From: Cinnamomum chago
Taxonomy: Eukaryota; Streptophyta; Magnoliopsida; Laurales; Lauraceae
Reading direction: 5' to 3'
Length of the DNA stretch: 64,000 nucleotides
Assembly: GCA_038049695.1 (NCBI GenBank)
Contig: CP142456.1
Coordinates: forward strand, 79,073,422 to 79,137,421
The position numbers were made by a program, and so were the translations under genes. This document shows, one piece after another, positions 21,350-33,769 of the stretch (the first letter of the stretch is position 1; the number at the start of each line of letters is the position of its first letter). The notes beneath the pieces were generated by a model. It searched no databases and was not told the DNA's origin. It saw only the letters and a program-made list of their open reading frames with translations.

Positions 21350-21357
21350 TATTTATA
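21350..21357 (-). promoter_or_regulatory. TATA box of the B3 gene
   Basis: The minus strand reads TATAAATA, the canonical plant TATA box, about 137 bp upstream of the B3 start codon. That leaves room for a leader of roughly 105 nt containing a CTT-rich stretch. Confidence 0.65.
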
Positions 21358-21714
21358 ACAACTGAAACAATCAGATACTACTTATTAGTTTAGAGAGACT
21401 TTCTATTCCCAAATTCATCAACGGTTTTCTTTCCTTTGTAATTGTTTTCGAATAGAGATTTCCTACGCATGGTTTCCTTTCCAATCCAGGAGAATTGAAA
21501 AGGAAATAGAAAGTTCCGATTGCTTGCTTTCCTTTTCCTACTCTAAAACTGACTGCTTGTTGCATTTGGGTCTTTTTAACTACCTGAGTACTTGAGTTAT
21601 GTTTGAAGTTTGAACTAAGAGGACACCAAATTAGGAAATTGTTCATCTGATCAGAGCTGTGCAAACAAAAAATTTAAAATAAGGGGCCACATGGTCTCTG
21701 TAACCGCGTGTCCC

Positions 21715-22037
21715 CCTGTGATACGGGGGATCAGTGATACGACCTTTCACTTTTAAAATTATAGGGCACGGATATAAATACGGGTGTCCTAAATTTCTTT
21801 TTTTCCTTTAGATCACTTTTTAATCAATAAGATTATCATTTTTTTCATTCATTTCTAGCATTTTTTTATGGTGAATGTAAAAAATATTAAAAGAACGATA
21901 TAAAATAAAGGACTTTATAAGTATGATATATTATTCTTGTTCTCTAAATATATCGATGCAGTATCAAGTACTAATACAAGTAACATATCAGTCCCATAAG
22001 GATATATTAGGCTCTTACAAGTATTCGGTTATCATAG
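21715..22037 (+). mobile_element. Degenerate hAT-like MITE copy (GATACGG family)
   Basis: Shares the internal order GATCACTTTT.AATCAAT, ATTATCATT, TTTTTATGGTGA, AAAAATATTAAAAGAAC, GGACTTTATAAG, GCAGTATCAAGTAC.AATACAAGT and the end TTATCATAG with the intact copy at 50613-50948. The left terminus is eroded, so the start is approximate and no target duplication is read. Confidence 0.7.
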
Positions 22038-24830
22038 GTGTGCCATAGCCATATTTTAGGGTAACAAAATGTGGGCTAACGGCCTGATGATCAAGATCAA
22101 TCACCCCTTTCATGTGGCCCTAGCCAAATTTTAGGCTAATAAAATGTGGGTGCACTGCCAGATGACCACATCTAATTAGGCTGAAATTTGGCCAAGGGCA
22201 AAGGCAGGCTTTTTTTTCCCCCAGTTTAGATTTGAATAAATGGGTCCCACTAGACTTTACAAATTTCTAATTGATTTTAAAAGCTTGATATGTTATATTA
22301 TAGTGAAATATGTCGAGGGACAGCATGAGGAGGGTTTTTTTTTTTTTTTTTTTAGTGGTTCAAATTTAAAGTGATCAATAATGAAGTGTGGCCATCTGAG
22401 CATCTCATATTAGAGTGAAATCTAGGTAGGTGCCCCAAGAGGGACATTTATTTTAAATGGGTTAGATTTTCAATAGATAGTCTCATCATATATCCTAAAG
22501 TCCTACATCTACTCACATTGATTTTAATCATATGTGATGGTCGAGTTGACAGGTGGACCAACTCCACTTGGATTGAAGTTTTTCATAAATAATGGCTGAT
22601 GGTTATTTTGAGTGGTTTGGACCAGTAGATATGGGCTAAGTTGATGGATTGAGAAATTGTAAATATGGGCTTAGAGATTATATACTATATTTATCAATTA
22701 GAACTTAAATAGCGATACATGATGTTATGACTTAGATGGACCGAAATTTTAATTTATAATTTGTAGTGCTAAGAAAATATTGTTCTCTCGTACTTTCTGA
22801 TATTCTATATTTTTTTATTTTTTAAATTCTTGGAGTTGAAAAAAAAAAAAAAAACACCAAACTTAGACGGGCTGTGATTCCAAATCTCACCTAATGAACA
22901 ACCTAGTCTTTTACTTGTGGGATATGCAAATACAATTTACACATGTAAATGATGAATATTCAAATTTTAAGTATGTAATGTTTACACATGTGTTTCTTTT
23001 TACAAGTTTGTCTAATAACACTATTTTTGCATCATTAACACATGTGATTCATTTTTCTATGTTTGTTTGAATGATATGCGTATATGTATTAAACGATTTT
23101 GTAGTGTAATAGTTGTATATCACCATTTTTTTTTTTTTTTAGTTTTGTGAGCTCCCACTTTATGATCCAAAGCATTCAATATTTTAATACTAATGTCAAG
23201 CATTAAGATGTTTACTTCCATATCTTAAATCTTAATGGGGTTTGAGAAATTCTTGAAAAAAAAATCTAAAGACATCCAAACCATTGAATATACTCATTTA
23301 CTCATGTGAAAATCGTATTTTGACAAATATGGTAATACATTTCACATAAATCTATATATACATAGAAACAAATGTACTGATTTTCTTTAATAGAGAAGAC
23401 TTTGATTTATTATAAAAGAGTTAGAAGGCATGATTCATGTCTCTCGTTAAAAATAAAAATACACAAACGGTACAATTCTCTCATCTCACAAACAAGTTCA
23501 TAGGGCTTCACTTGTCAACCCACCAATCTAAAATCATTATTTCTTTAATTAATATTACACAAGACAATAAAAGGCTAAACAATGAAAAGACCTAAGAACT
23601 TCTCCACAAATAGAAAGAAGTCCACCTAAAAAATCATTAAGTTGGTTTTACATTTGAAAGAAAATTTTCTCTTGCATACTGGCAGCAAAGGCAGGACCCC
23701 TGAGTTTCTTGAGATCTAAAAGAAACTTTTATAATGAATCAGGATCCTCTAAGTGACCTCATTCTTGGTGACTGTGGGTGGACTACTTAGGGTCTGCCAC
23801 GTTACCAGGGGGCACGGATGCATGACAAGTTGCTCATGTGCTTAACGTGGCGGACCGTGAATGGTCCACTCAATGTGGGGTTTTCCTTCACCAGATTCGA
23901 ACTCTTTTATAACTTATTTTCACACCCCCGCTCATTGTTATAGATTTTCAAACATTAGCATGAAGACCCTGTGCATCGCACATATTAAGTCCTGAATAAT
24001 ATATTAAAACTAATATCCCATTCATATAAATCTATTTATAACAAATTAATTAAAAAAATCAAATCAACCAAAAAATCGTGAAAACCAAACATTTCATCAC
24101 TTAATCCATGTTAGCATACATAAAATAAATGATTCATATGCATTTATGCTCATTTTGAATACTATATATAAACTTTAAAAATAACCTTAATTTATAAAGT
24201 TGGAATGCATCCCTTTGAATTTGGTTACATTCACACAAATTGGCCCAAAAGACATTTTATTGAAAATGCACATATTTAGCCCAAGAGACATGTTTTATAG
24301 AAAATGCACATATTATGTGTTTTTTAAAGGACACATCCACAAATGGACCCCAAAAAACTGATGTAGCTTCCCCTAATGCCAAAATTGAGGATTTTTTGAA
24401 GTTAGTTCTTTATTTCTTCAAAAAGAATAATATACAGAAAATGAGCTCTAGAAACCTAAAGTTGGTCTTAGAGGCTCCAAATGGGGCATAACCCATCATT
24501 ACACAGATAAATAAATTTTAAAATCCACAAATAAAAAATATGAAATACACCACCCATAGCCCGAGCAACAAGCAATCAAAGACGCCATAACCTCCCAATC
24601 TCAACACTTGAGGTGTGAGAAGAAACCAATTTGTGGCGACACAACTTCCTTTTAAATCTCACCGTTAAAGGCTGAAATCCACAAAGGTAATATGAAATTT
24701 CTTAAGAGCAGTTGTGATACTTCTTACTTGAAATCTCTACTTCCATGAAATTATATGAGAATGCTGTAATATTTGAGACAGAGCAATCTCTTTCAAATAA
24801 TAATAGAAAGAATGTCCCTCGCACATGCCT
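22038..24830. other. AT-rich intergenic region, no gene seen
   Basis: About 2.8 kb without credible coding sequence. It holds A/T homopolymers (about 22335-22353, 22840-22854 and 23127-23140) and a diverged internal repeat at 22040-22200 (CATATTTTAGGGTAACAAAATGTGGG against CAAATTTTAGGCTAATAAAATGTGGG). No transposon termini are recognised. Confidence 0.45.
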
Positions 24831-24836
24831 AATTGT

Positions 24837-24856
24837 CACGTGTCACGTGTCACGTG
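24837..24856. promoter_or_regulatory. Triple tandem G-box upstream of the ZNF511-like gene
   Basis: Three CACGTG palindromes at 24837-24842, 24844-24849 and 24851-24856 are spaced exactly 7 bp apart in a (GTCACGT)3 repeat, about 250 bp upstream of the ATG at 25103. CACGTG is the classic bZIP/bHLH (PIF, HY5, ABF) target. The exact array suggests either a strong composite site or a small tandem-repeat expansion. Confidence 0.75.
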
Positions 24857-24995
24857 TGAGGGACCGGCGTTATTCTTTCGTAGTCGCTCGTCTAAGCTTA
24901 ACAGTTAAGTGGGAGCAGGAACACCTCATTAACGAATCCCCGTTTTAAACGACACGAACCGATCCGTAACGTTTCAGAGCACTGCGGCAGCGTTT

Positions 24996-25000
<5 letters not shown>

Positions 25001-25037
<37 letters not shown>
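25001..25037. repeat. (TC)n microsatellite in the leader of the ZNF511-like gene
   Basis: About 18 uninterrupted TC dinucleotides, ending roughly 65 bp before the start codon. CT-rich leaders are common in plants. Confidence 0.8.
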
Positions 25038-25039
<2 letters not shown>

Positions 25040-25102
25040 TTCTCATTCATTCAAATCAAACGGTTCTTGTAAAAGGAGCAGGAAGAAGAAGAAGCAGCAG
25101 CA

Positions 25103-28100
25103 ATGGCAGTCGATGCAGGAGAATGGGGATTAGGGTTTCCGTACTGGGTCGCAGTTCGTCGACGATTCGAGCCCAACGCCCCTTTTTTCGCTCCAGGAAA
25201 TCTTGAAAGAGAACTTCTTGCAAAACAGGTCTCTCTCTCTCTCTCTGACTCTCTCTCTCTCTCGATTTCAAAGTAATGGTGTAAGTACTGTAATTACATT
25301 GCTCAGATTCTACGGAATGTGATTGTTCCTAGAAATGATTGTGTTCAAGTGACAGAAGCATAAATTGCGATCCGGGTGAGCAAAAGCTGCGATTTTGGGG
25401 CGGAAGGCAGAAGATTGGGTCGGTTGGAATGCAGGTTGTGGTTTTTTTTAAGATCCAATGGCCTATTGCACCGCCCCAAATTGTGATTTTTGCTCAGCTG
25501 TATATGTTTTACAACCTCTGGTTCTATAGCTGCCTCTGTTTGATAAGAGGAAATGCAGAGATTTTGGCCTGTGAAGATGTATGGGTTACTGGTATATTCA
25601 GTTTATGTATTTGGCGGTTATAGGTAGCTTGATTGCCTGATAACCCATGTCATGAAAGCGGTAGCTTTTTAATCCAACACAGAACATATCAATAGAAAAC
25701 AAACACAGAGGCAAAAGTTGCACAATGCTAGCTCATGCGTAGAATTGTCATAATAGATGTGGTGGTCTTGTTTACATTCAGTTTAAAAGTCTCTTAGTGA
25801 GTAAATCTTACACACTGCTCTGGTTGAGACTCTTCCAGATACCCTTTAGAGATTCAGGCCTACCACTATTGATAAAAAATGTAAGAAACAACATTTGGTT
25901 TGGAATCGCAGTAACAAGTAGAAAGAGATCCAAATTGAATAAACACTAGAAACCCACCAGAAGGAATGATTGGTTTCTGGCACGGGTGAAGTATCTCTAA
26001 GTCTTCAATATCTTATGTTTAGCAATCCTCTGCAAGGTGACTTTCTTCAGGGCTGAAGCTATCCGCATGAAAACACATTTTTAAAATTCCCTTCAACAGG
26101 GGTTTCTCGTAATTGAATCCAGGAAGCTATGGATGAATTAACTCACACTCAATCTTAACCATCTAATCCAACAAAAGATGCTTTGCTCCTAATTCCTAAT
26201 TCTCAATCATAATAAATGATCATGAGACTAAAATTCCACTAATGGACTACATCCCATAAAAAAAAATACCTTTCCATTAGATTGGTCACCCAAATGCACT
26301 ACTTCTGTTCTTTGCCAATGCTGGTAATAATTGCACAAACTTGTCTTTTGAAAGGTATTTGAGTAACCAATCTAATGAATCGAAATTTCTGTCATTTAGA
26401 TATCATGCGACAGAGGAAATATGGCTATTTATTAAAAGCACAAAAAAAAAAAAAAAAGAAAAGAGAAGTGGTTCCACTGTATAAAAAATACGTGATCATG
26501 GGTCCCACACCTGAGTTGTGAACTCACCAGCATATAGATGCATCAAGAAATTATTTAGCTGTTACCATATCACAGTTCTTTTTCCTTGTTGACTTAAAAA
26601 TCTGATTAATTGTTTCTTGGTATATATGACTAGCCATTTGTGTGTGGCTTGATCTTTTCGAACTAGGTGATATTGTCAGATTCAATAGTTTGTTTGAAGA
26701 CTTGAGCACTGTTTGCTTATACATGTAAAATGTAACTGAGGGCTCTCTTTATTTTGTGCTCAGGTTGCTTTAGATTTAACTGAAGATGAAAGGCATCAGA
26801 TTCATTACATGGAAGATGCAGAAAACTGGTATGTTTATAAAAAAAAATTACAATTTTTTGCCATTTTTTTGTCATTTTAGTCCATAATTCTACAATTATA
26901 GTGCCTGTGAAGGTTTTTCTTATGGATTTTCATCCTTTTTTTATAATAATTAATTGGAATCTCTGAAGGGTTTTTTGGGTTTGGGTCCTTATCTTTTTTC
27001 TATTTGGTAATGAAAACAACAAGGAAGTTGCAGTCCTACTTCCAAGTTGTGTACCAATCCTCGCAAAATCTTCAAAATGTATTTGATCCTTGCTCTGCAC
27101 TTCATCTCTAAAAGCCCAAAGCCTCATGGTTTTCCCATTTGATTTTTTCTATATGTGGGTAATGTTACGACTTCGTACTTATTCTACTTCATTTACGTGA
27201 GAATATGATTGTTTCCACAGGTCGATTTGGTCCAATAGTTTTCAACAAATTTTTTTTTTTTTTTGTCATGGTAAATATTTACACCCCACCCAGCCAGCCA
27301 CCCACCACTACCACCCAAGTCCCTCACCAACACAACCGGGGATTGATCTATGGGTTTTTCTGTGAATTGAGAGATGCCTAACCATTGAGCGACCAGTGGA
27401 TTGGCTCAATAGTTTTCAATTTGAAAATAATTTGTTATAAAAAAAATGAAAAGAATTTAGATTAATATTTAGAGAAGGAAGAAAAGAAGAGCAAGGTTTT
27501 AAAAATCGACTCGGGGGTGACTTGAACACACGAGTCATATCAACTGGGTCAAGTTTATGGGACTTAACTGAATCACCCTAGGACCAATAACATCTAAAAA
27601 ATGAAAAAATAGCAAAAAATAATCTAAAACATAGAAAATACAGTTCTATAAATCTAGAATCTCAAGATTTGGTGTGCTTCATTTATAAATAATGAATTTA
27701 AATTGTTATAGGCTTATAGCATTCATGCTTTGTGTTTCAAATGTAACTTGATATATGGTCCGGACAACCGTAGTTTGCCTCAACTTGGATAAAACCCAAC
27801 AAAGTTGTCAAGCTTGGTTGCCAACTCGCGAACACAGTGCCATAGTAAATTTCTCCCAAGTCAGAGGTTCAATCACGCTTTTTAGCCATTGAAACCATTT
27901 GACAGCCTTCTTTTCTTTGATCTCTAAGAACAGATATTTCATTAAAATAAGGAAGGAAAACCATTTTAAAAAAAAAAAGAAGGAAGGAAAACACAAAAAC
28001 CCAATGAAAACATTGGGCTACAAAGGTATAAGAGTTTTACACCAGAAAAGTAACAAAAACATTGAAATAAAAGGACCATGGAGAAAAACAATCCCACCTA

Positions 28101-31100
28101 TAAAGGACAGAGAAACAATAATTTCCATAAAAGGAACAAGCAATGGAGAAGATCTGTCCACTCCTTATTTTGCCAAAGAGTTCACAAAACAATTAGCCTT
28201 CTGCCCAGCATGGATGAACTCCACATCAATCTGTGTCGATGGCCTTATTCTATAGATGAAAAGGTGCCACTAGTACTCTTTCTTCATCTGGAATAATGTT
28301 GTATTTGAAGAACTACTTAGCACGACAAATCCAGTGGGAACTTCACTTTGAAGTCGCAAGAAATCCACACACGCAAGACACACACACAACACTTTTTTAT
28401 ACTTAAATGTTGCTTGCCTCTGTGAGACCCATTGGTCAATTGACCTTACATTGTTGCTGAATATCCTTCTCTGAAAGATTTCTCCATGGGCTTGATCCTG
28501 TTGTTCCATTTTTTTTACTTTGTATTGATTCCTGGAAGTCTCCTCAGCTGCTTGATATTTGGTTCATCTTATTGAAATCGCGTGCCTTAATCTGCTCCAC
28601 TTATAGCTCTAATAAAGTTTACAATATATTGAAAAACGAATGGCATGAGAATTTCAAGTGCCCAGTTTGAGGGGACAGTGGTCTTCTACAGGAGAAACAC
28701 AAGATTTATTAAGAAGTCAAAATAATTATAACAAAAAACAATGACCTCCCACAAAGAAAGATGGGTATAAGAGCATTATACCCCAACAAAAAAAAAAAAA
28801 AAAACATAATAGAAGCTACCAATGGATTAATCCTATTCACCCCCTTTTGGCTAAGGCATCTGCCATGGTATTAGCTCACTGCCCTATTGAGAATCAGCTA
28901 GGGGTTTATTTGGTATTTTTTTTAATAATTATGGACTAATTTGTAATTGTCAAAAACTTTGGTGAGAAAGGGTTTCTTTTTGTAATCTATGAAAATGGTG
29001 AATAATATAAATAAAGTGTTAGGGCTGGTCATAATGAGGGTTGGATGACCATTCCTCTGTTTTTCTCTAAATTCTTTCTCCTCCTCTATAACCCTGCTCG
29101 AGAAGGGGTAATTTCACGTAGTCATTGAAGTATATGAGGAATAGGTAAACGAGTATCCAATGCTCAAACTACGTAAAGATTTTATATCATCTTCTTGGAA
29201 TACGTTGGCCATATAGAAGAATTCTGATGAACTTGGCAGAATGCTTATAGTAAGCCATAATATTTTTAGTGTTTTCCAGCGAGTACAAACTTAATTCAGG
29301 CAGACTGGAGCCTGTTACATCATTTCATTGTGGCAATTTAACTAGTACTCCAGGGGACACAGACCTTGGTTTTCCTCTAAGAGAAAGGGACTCACTGCAA
29401 CTTAATTGATGCCACATTGGTTTTTAGAAATGCCTTTTCTGTTCGTATAAGAGAAATCATTTGATTTCCAGACTGTGGGTTTACACATGTGGGCCATGGC
29501 TGGTGATCCAGAAAGTTATCTCATGGACCTGTTTTGATAGGTCATGCTTAAAAAATAGCCCAAATTGGATGGTCCTAACTACGAAATGTTTGCTTATTTA
29601 TATATCCACCGAGGGCAATGCTCTATTTCACGTATGAGTCATCTACTTGTATACCATCAATTGAAAATTTAAGACTGTCCCTCTGAGGTGAATTTAATGT
29701 GAGGTTCATCATATGTGAATCACCAGAACATGGCCCCACTTGTACTTATTCATGGCATGAGAAGATTGATTATATCCTTGTTCAAGATAAGCTTGATCTC
29801 TTTATCATATACTTGATTTTCCTTGGAAATTGACTATTCTTTCCTTGCTTCTGGAATATGAAAAGACATAATTTTTATATGGACAGGAATGTATCTTGCC
29901 CCATTGTTGGTTGTGGTGCACAGCTGAATTCTTTGGATGATTTTGAAGATCACTACCATGCTCGGCACACTGCATCTTGTTCTGTGTGCTCAAGAGTCTA
30001 CCCAACTTCACGCTTGCTGAGCATACATGTCTCCGAAGCACATGATTCTTTTTTTCAGGCAAAAGCTGCACGTGGGTTTGCTATGGTAATTCTTAACCTC
30101 TTGAAGCATGTATTGCCAACTTTTTGTTTTTTGTACAGGATGCTTGTGCATGTGTGTTTCTGGTGCAATTGTTCATATTCTATTTTTGTGCATGTGGACA
30201 CTGTAGCTTCCATCTTGTTTATGAATGCATTGAATCCAATAATCCTGTCGGACAGGATGCTCATCTGCGAATATGTAATGAGGTCTAACTTCCATACATT
30301 TACACACTTGGTGTGTGCATGCTGTGTTTTAATTTTTCTTACTTTATTGTATTAAAGTGTATGGTCATGCATGCAAGCGTGCACATATATTTTAAGATAA
30401 AAACAAACAGACCAGCTCGTCTAGTCTCTAAAATGGGTCAGATCAGGGTCAACCTAAAACCAAACCAATAAGAGAAACTGTTTTCTCAGATTAAAGGATA
30501 TAAAGTCTAAACGAGATTAGTTTTCTATTTGACCCATCTAGATAGTGGGATCGGATCCAATTTGCTTGTATGGATTTCAATCCATGTCTTACTAATGCAC
30601 CCAATACATAAATGCACTGCTTCCCCAGCTGATGGCAACTAATATACGCCCATCTGTTTATGATATTCTACTAAGGTTGTCTTATATTTCATACTCCTTA
30701 ATAAGCATTAAGATAGCCTGTGATGATGATGATGATCTTAATAAACATTAAATAACAATATGCAGGATCAAACAAGATGGCTAGCCTGGACCCTAACCTT
30801 ATTAGATGATTTTACATCCTGAAATCTGATCTGGTACCAATGGTCCTTAAAACTGGGTCCTAATCCAGATCCAGGTCACATGTTTGTGAGATTATCAGGT
30901 CAACCTGACCCATCAAACAGGTCAAATTTTGAATATTTTGGCAAAATGTATATCTTTATACCATTTGTGTAACAGTGTTTGCATATTGGAAACCACATCT
31001 GGTCTTCTTTTTTTCCTTTCTGCACGAGGTCATCATGATTCATGAGTAATTATCAGAAAATACTGCCTTTTACCTTTCTCCCACGTGTTGTTATCAGCAC

Positions 31101-32008
31101 ATATGGCTAGTGTGTTTCCATGTGGCCCTGGGATTATGAGTTGACTTGGCCTGGTGATATTATCTTCACGAAAGTGTTTATCCCAGCGCTGTGTGCTTTT
31201 AGATATACCTCAAGTCATGCAGAGAACAGTGGTTCTAGTGGAATGGTTAGCGGTTACATTCTCTGCTATGCATTTTAGGCAAAACTAAAATACGGAACAA
31301 CAGTAGGCAGTATCATAGTGCCCATATTTACCGCCTCATATCAACAAATGAAACACTCTATAGTTTCAATGTGAAACGTAGAAATGTCATTTTGGAGATG
31401 CATCCCACCGGCCTCAGTTTCTAGAGGCACATTGATAGAACATGCTGAAGTGCTAGAAATTTCCTTTATTGATAATTATCTTCTCTCCTTGCATTCATCA
31501 TTTTGGTGCTAAATGAATGAAAATTGTCCACTGGATGCATAAAGAAGGAAAAACAAGAACTGTCTTGGTGATAGTGTAGAATGCTTTCCATCATTATGAG
31601 CTCTCTAAATTTTCGCTTTCTTTATCTGGAAAGTACGAATGTCTAGTGGAGGGCTGTGGGGTGAAGCTGAAGAGCTACAAAAGTCGACAACAGCATCTCA
31701 TTGATAAGCATAAGTTCCCCACATCATTTGAATTTTTCAAGAAGGCACAGCCCTCTAAGAAACAACGCCAAAAGTCTCATCAGCGTAAACAAGTCAACTC
31801 TAAGGAGTCAAAAGAAATCGAGATGGAAGTGGAAGGAAAGATTGACGACCTTGTGTCTGCTGTTTCGAAGTTAAGCACATCTGACTCCTCACCTTCTGCT
31901 GTTAGCTTTGGTCGTCGTCATGCTCATGGCTTCTCATTTCTCCCACGGTCTGTTCAGCGAAATAAGAAGCATGACTCAATGCAAACTGACAGTGTTACAC
32001 CAAGTTGA
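25103..32008 (+). CDS. C2H2 zinc finger protein, ZNF511-like (spliced)
   Basis: Four coding exons: 25103-25228, 26764-26828, 29887-30085 and 31634-32008, totalling 765 nt or 254 aa, all phases consistent. The protein starts MAVDAGEWGLGFPYWVAV. Finger 1 has CPIVGC and HYHARH, finger 2 CSVC and HVSEAH, and finger 3 CLVEGC and HLIDKH. After the third finger comes the family segment KFPTSFEFFKKAQPSKKQR, then a lysine-rich and serine-rich tail ending DSVTPS. This order and the length match eukaryotic ZNF511 homologues (about 250 aa), whose molecular role is poorly defined; nuclear or RNA/DNA-binding function is inferred from the fingers. Introns are 1535, 3058 and 1548 bp. Intron 1 starts with an unusual donor, CAG|GTCTCTCT, embedded in a CT microsatellite. 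No disabling changes were seen. Confidence 0.92.
25230..25263. repeat. (CT)n microsatellite at the first splice donor of the ZNF511-like gene
   Basis: The GT of intron 1 (25229-25230) runs straight into CTCTCTCT, interrupted once by GA, so the donor +3 to +6 positions are CTCT rather than RAGT. Confidence 0.75.
26271..26380. repeat. Small fold-back repeat in intron 1 of the ZNF511-like gene
   Basis: Left arm TTCCATTAGATTGGTCACCC and right arm (reverse complement) TTCATTAGATTGGTTACTC pair over about 25 bp, separated by about 57 bp. It is probably a degraded MITE; no target duplication is clear. Confidence 0.5.
27246..27406 (-). mobile_element. tRNA-derived SINE, 161 bp, 13-bp target duplication
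   Basis: On the minus strand the head is CACTGGTCGCTCAATGGTTA (A-box-like), a B-box-like AGATCAATCCCCGG follows, and a poly(A) tail ends it (the T-run at about 27250-27264 on the plus strand). CAATAGTTTTCAA flanks it at 27233-27245 and 27407-27419. It lies in intron 2 of the ZNF511-like gene, antisense to it. Confidence 0.78.
27960..28870 (-). mobile_element. Possible L1 LINE 3'-end fragments (antisense)
   Basis: Two similar blocks, about 27960-28220 and 28700-28870, have the look of reversed plant L1 3' ends. They begin with A-rich sequence, then a GGGCTACAAAGGTATAAGAG / GATGGGTATAAGAGCATTAT-type stretch, then sequence resembling a reversed RNase H C terminus (AATTAGCCTTCTGCCCAGC; GTATTAGCTCACTGCCC). 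This rests on resemblance only. Confidence 0.3.
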
Positions 32009-32931
32009 ATGCTTATTTTTGTATGTCACTGCACCTTCTGTTGGTTCGTTTTTTGTTTCAATGGGTAGCTGCTTTTTTTCAGTTTTCTTGATTTATATGT
32101 GGTTGAATTTGTGCTCTTTTTCTTGTTTTTCTTTACTGTCCATTACCTGGTCCATATATTGTGAAGCCAATGTATTTGACTACGGTTCAGATAATCTAGG
32201 TTGCCCATTTAGTGGGATCGACCATGAATAGGCCACAGCCAGAATCACGTTGATTGAATGTTCCTGGAACATATTATCTATTTTCCTTGAAATATAGTGG
32301 TACTTAAAAACAAGTCTGAACTCCAGAATCAGTGAGCAAAGGGTCTTCTGTATTGATTGTACACTAAGAATGTTTGACGTGATTTTTTGAGTGTGATCCA
32401 TTATCCGTAGGTCAAACAGATGGACAGTCCAGATGTATCTCATGTTCTTTTTCTGTGGTCATGATGATTAAACCATATTAAATGTCCTTGTGTGAGAGCA
32501 AAGGGGAGTGCTTGTCCACTTCCTAAGCTGTAAATTTGGCCACAGTGATTTGGAAATTTGAACTGATGAGTTCCACTGTAAATGTGGATGTTCAGAAAAA
32601 TACGACAAACAGAATCTACGATCAGTTCTTTTCATCTTACTCTTTTCTAGTATTGGCACCATTTTTTTAGACTGGCTGTTTGTGGATGCCCAACTTAAGT
32701 TGGATTTTTAAATGATATCAGAGATCCTGTAATGCCAAGTTTTTGCTTCAAGTATTGACATGTTCCTTTAACTTCTCTCTGTTGGCTGCCAGACACAACT
32801 ATAATCTTCCAATCTGGGAAATTTTTTAGGATTATCATACCACAGGGTTGCTCATCACATTTTATAGCATTGATCAACAATAAGGGACTCCCCAAGTACA
32901 GAAATTGGGAATTGGGAATCAGGCAACGTAC
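32009..32931. other. ZNF511-like gene 3' UTR and intergenic sequence
   Basis: The T-rich sequence after the stop at 32006-32008 is probably 3' UTR. No other gene signature is seen before the MITE at 32932. Confidence 0.4.
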
Positions 32932-33103
32932 GGACCCATTTGGATCTTTGTAATCTGAGTGCAGGTAACTGAGTTAAAAAAGTAAATGGGGGTTCATGCC
33001 TTTGGATAACTCAAGTTACCTGATACAGTTTTGTTCTTTGCAGGTAAAGGGAGATACAGATAATTAGTTATAGGTAACAGAATTCTGAGGATCCAACAGG
33101 GCC
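32932..33103. mobile_element. MITE, Tourist-like ends
   Basis: The left end GGACCCATTTGGATC and the right end (reverse complement) GGCCCTGTTGGATCC, with further pairing of GGTAACTGAGTT against GGTAACAG, suggest an inverted-repeat element of about 172 bp. The flanks TAC and TAT are an imperfect 3-bp duplication. Confidence 0.5.
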
Positions 33104-33738
33104 TATGGGCTTGGTTGACTCATTTATCAAATTAACTTCTTTACCTTCCCATTGGTGGAAGATTAGTTCTTTACCTCAGATGGTAAATGGGCTTTCCAAA
33201 CAGTGGGAATCGTTCAGTTGTGTTGATTTTGAAACAATCAAATGATGATTAAAACCTGTTAAGACTCTCAAAATGGCAGTGTAGCCCAAGCTTTGTAGAC
33301 TTGACTCTTGAAACATCTTGATCATGTAAAATAATACATGGGTGTTTTATGATAATGGGTTTGGATATGAATCCAAACTTCTCCCGGAATGAGAAACAGG
33401 TACTATACTGCACACACTTTCAGGTTCACCTTGCATAATTGAATCCAAGCTAGTTACCCTTTATGTAAGAACTTTTACTTCCATCTAGACCGATGGATTC
33501 AATAAGCATAGTTTATTTGATGGACCTGTAAGTTTGATCAGGAAAACTTCTCCCCTCTTCCACTTCATCAAGCCCTTCAATTCATCAAAACCCTCCAGAA
33601 CCATTATACCTTCAATCTGGTTTCTCGTCCTTTTAGAACCCATTACATTTTGTTTTGTTGAGAAATTTCATCAAATGAGAATACTCATTTTCTGGTTTGC
33701 CAACTAGAACCTTTTCATGTACTTTTTAATAAAAATAA

Positions 33739-33769
<31 letters not shown>

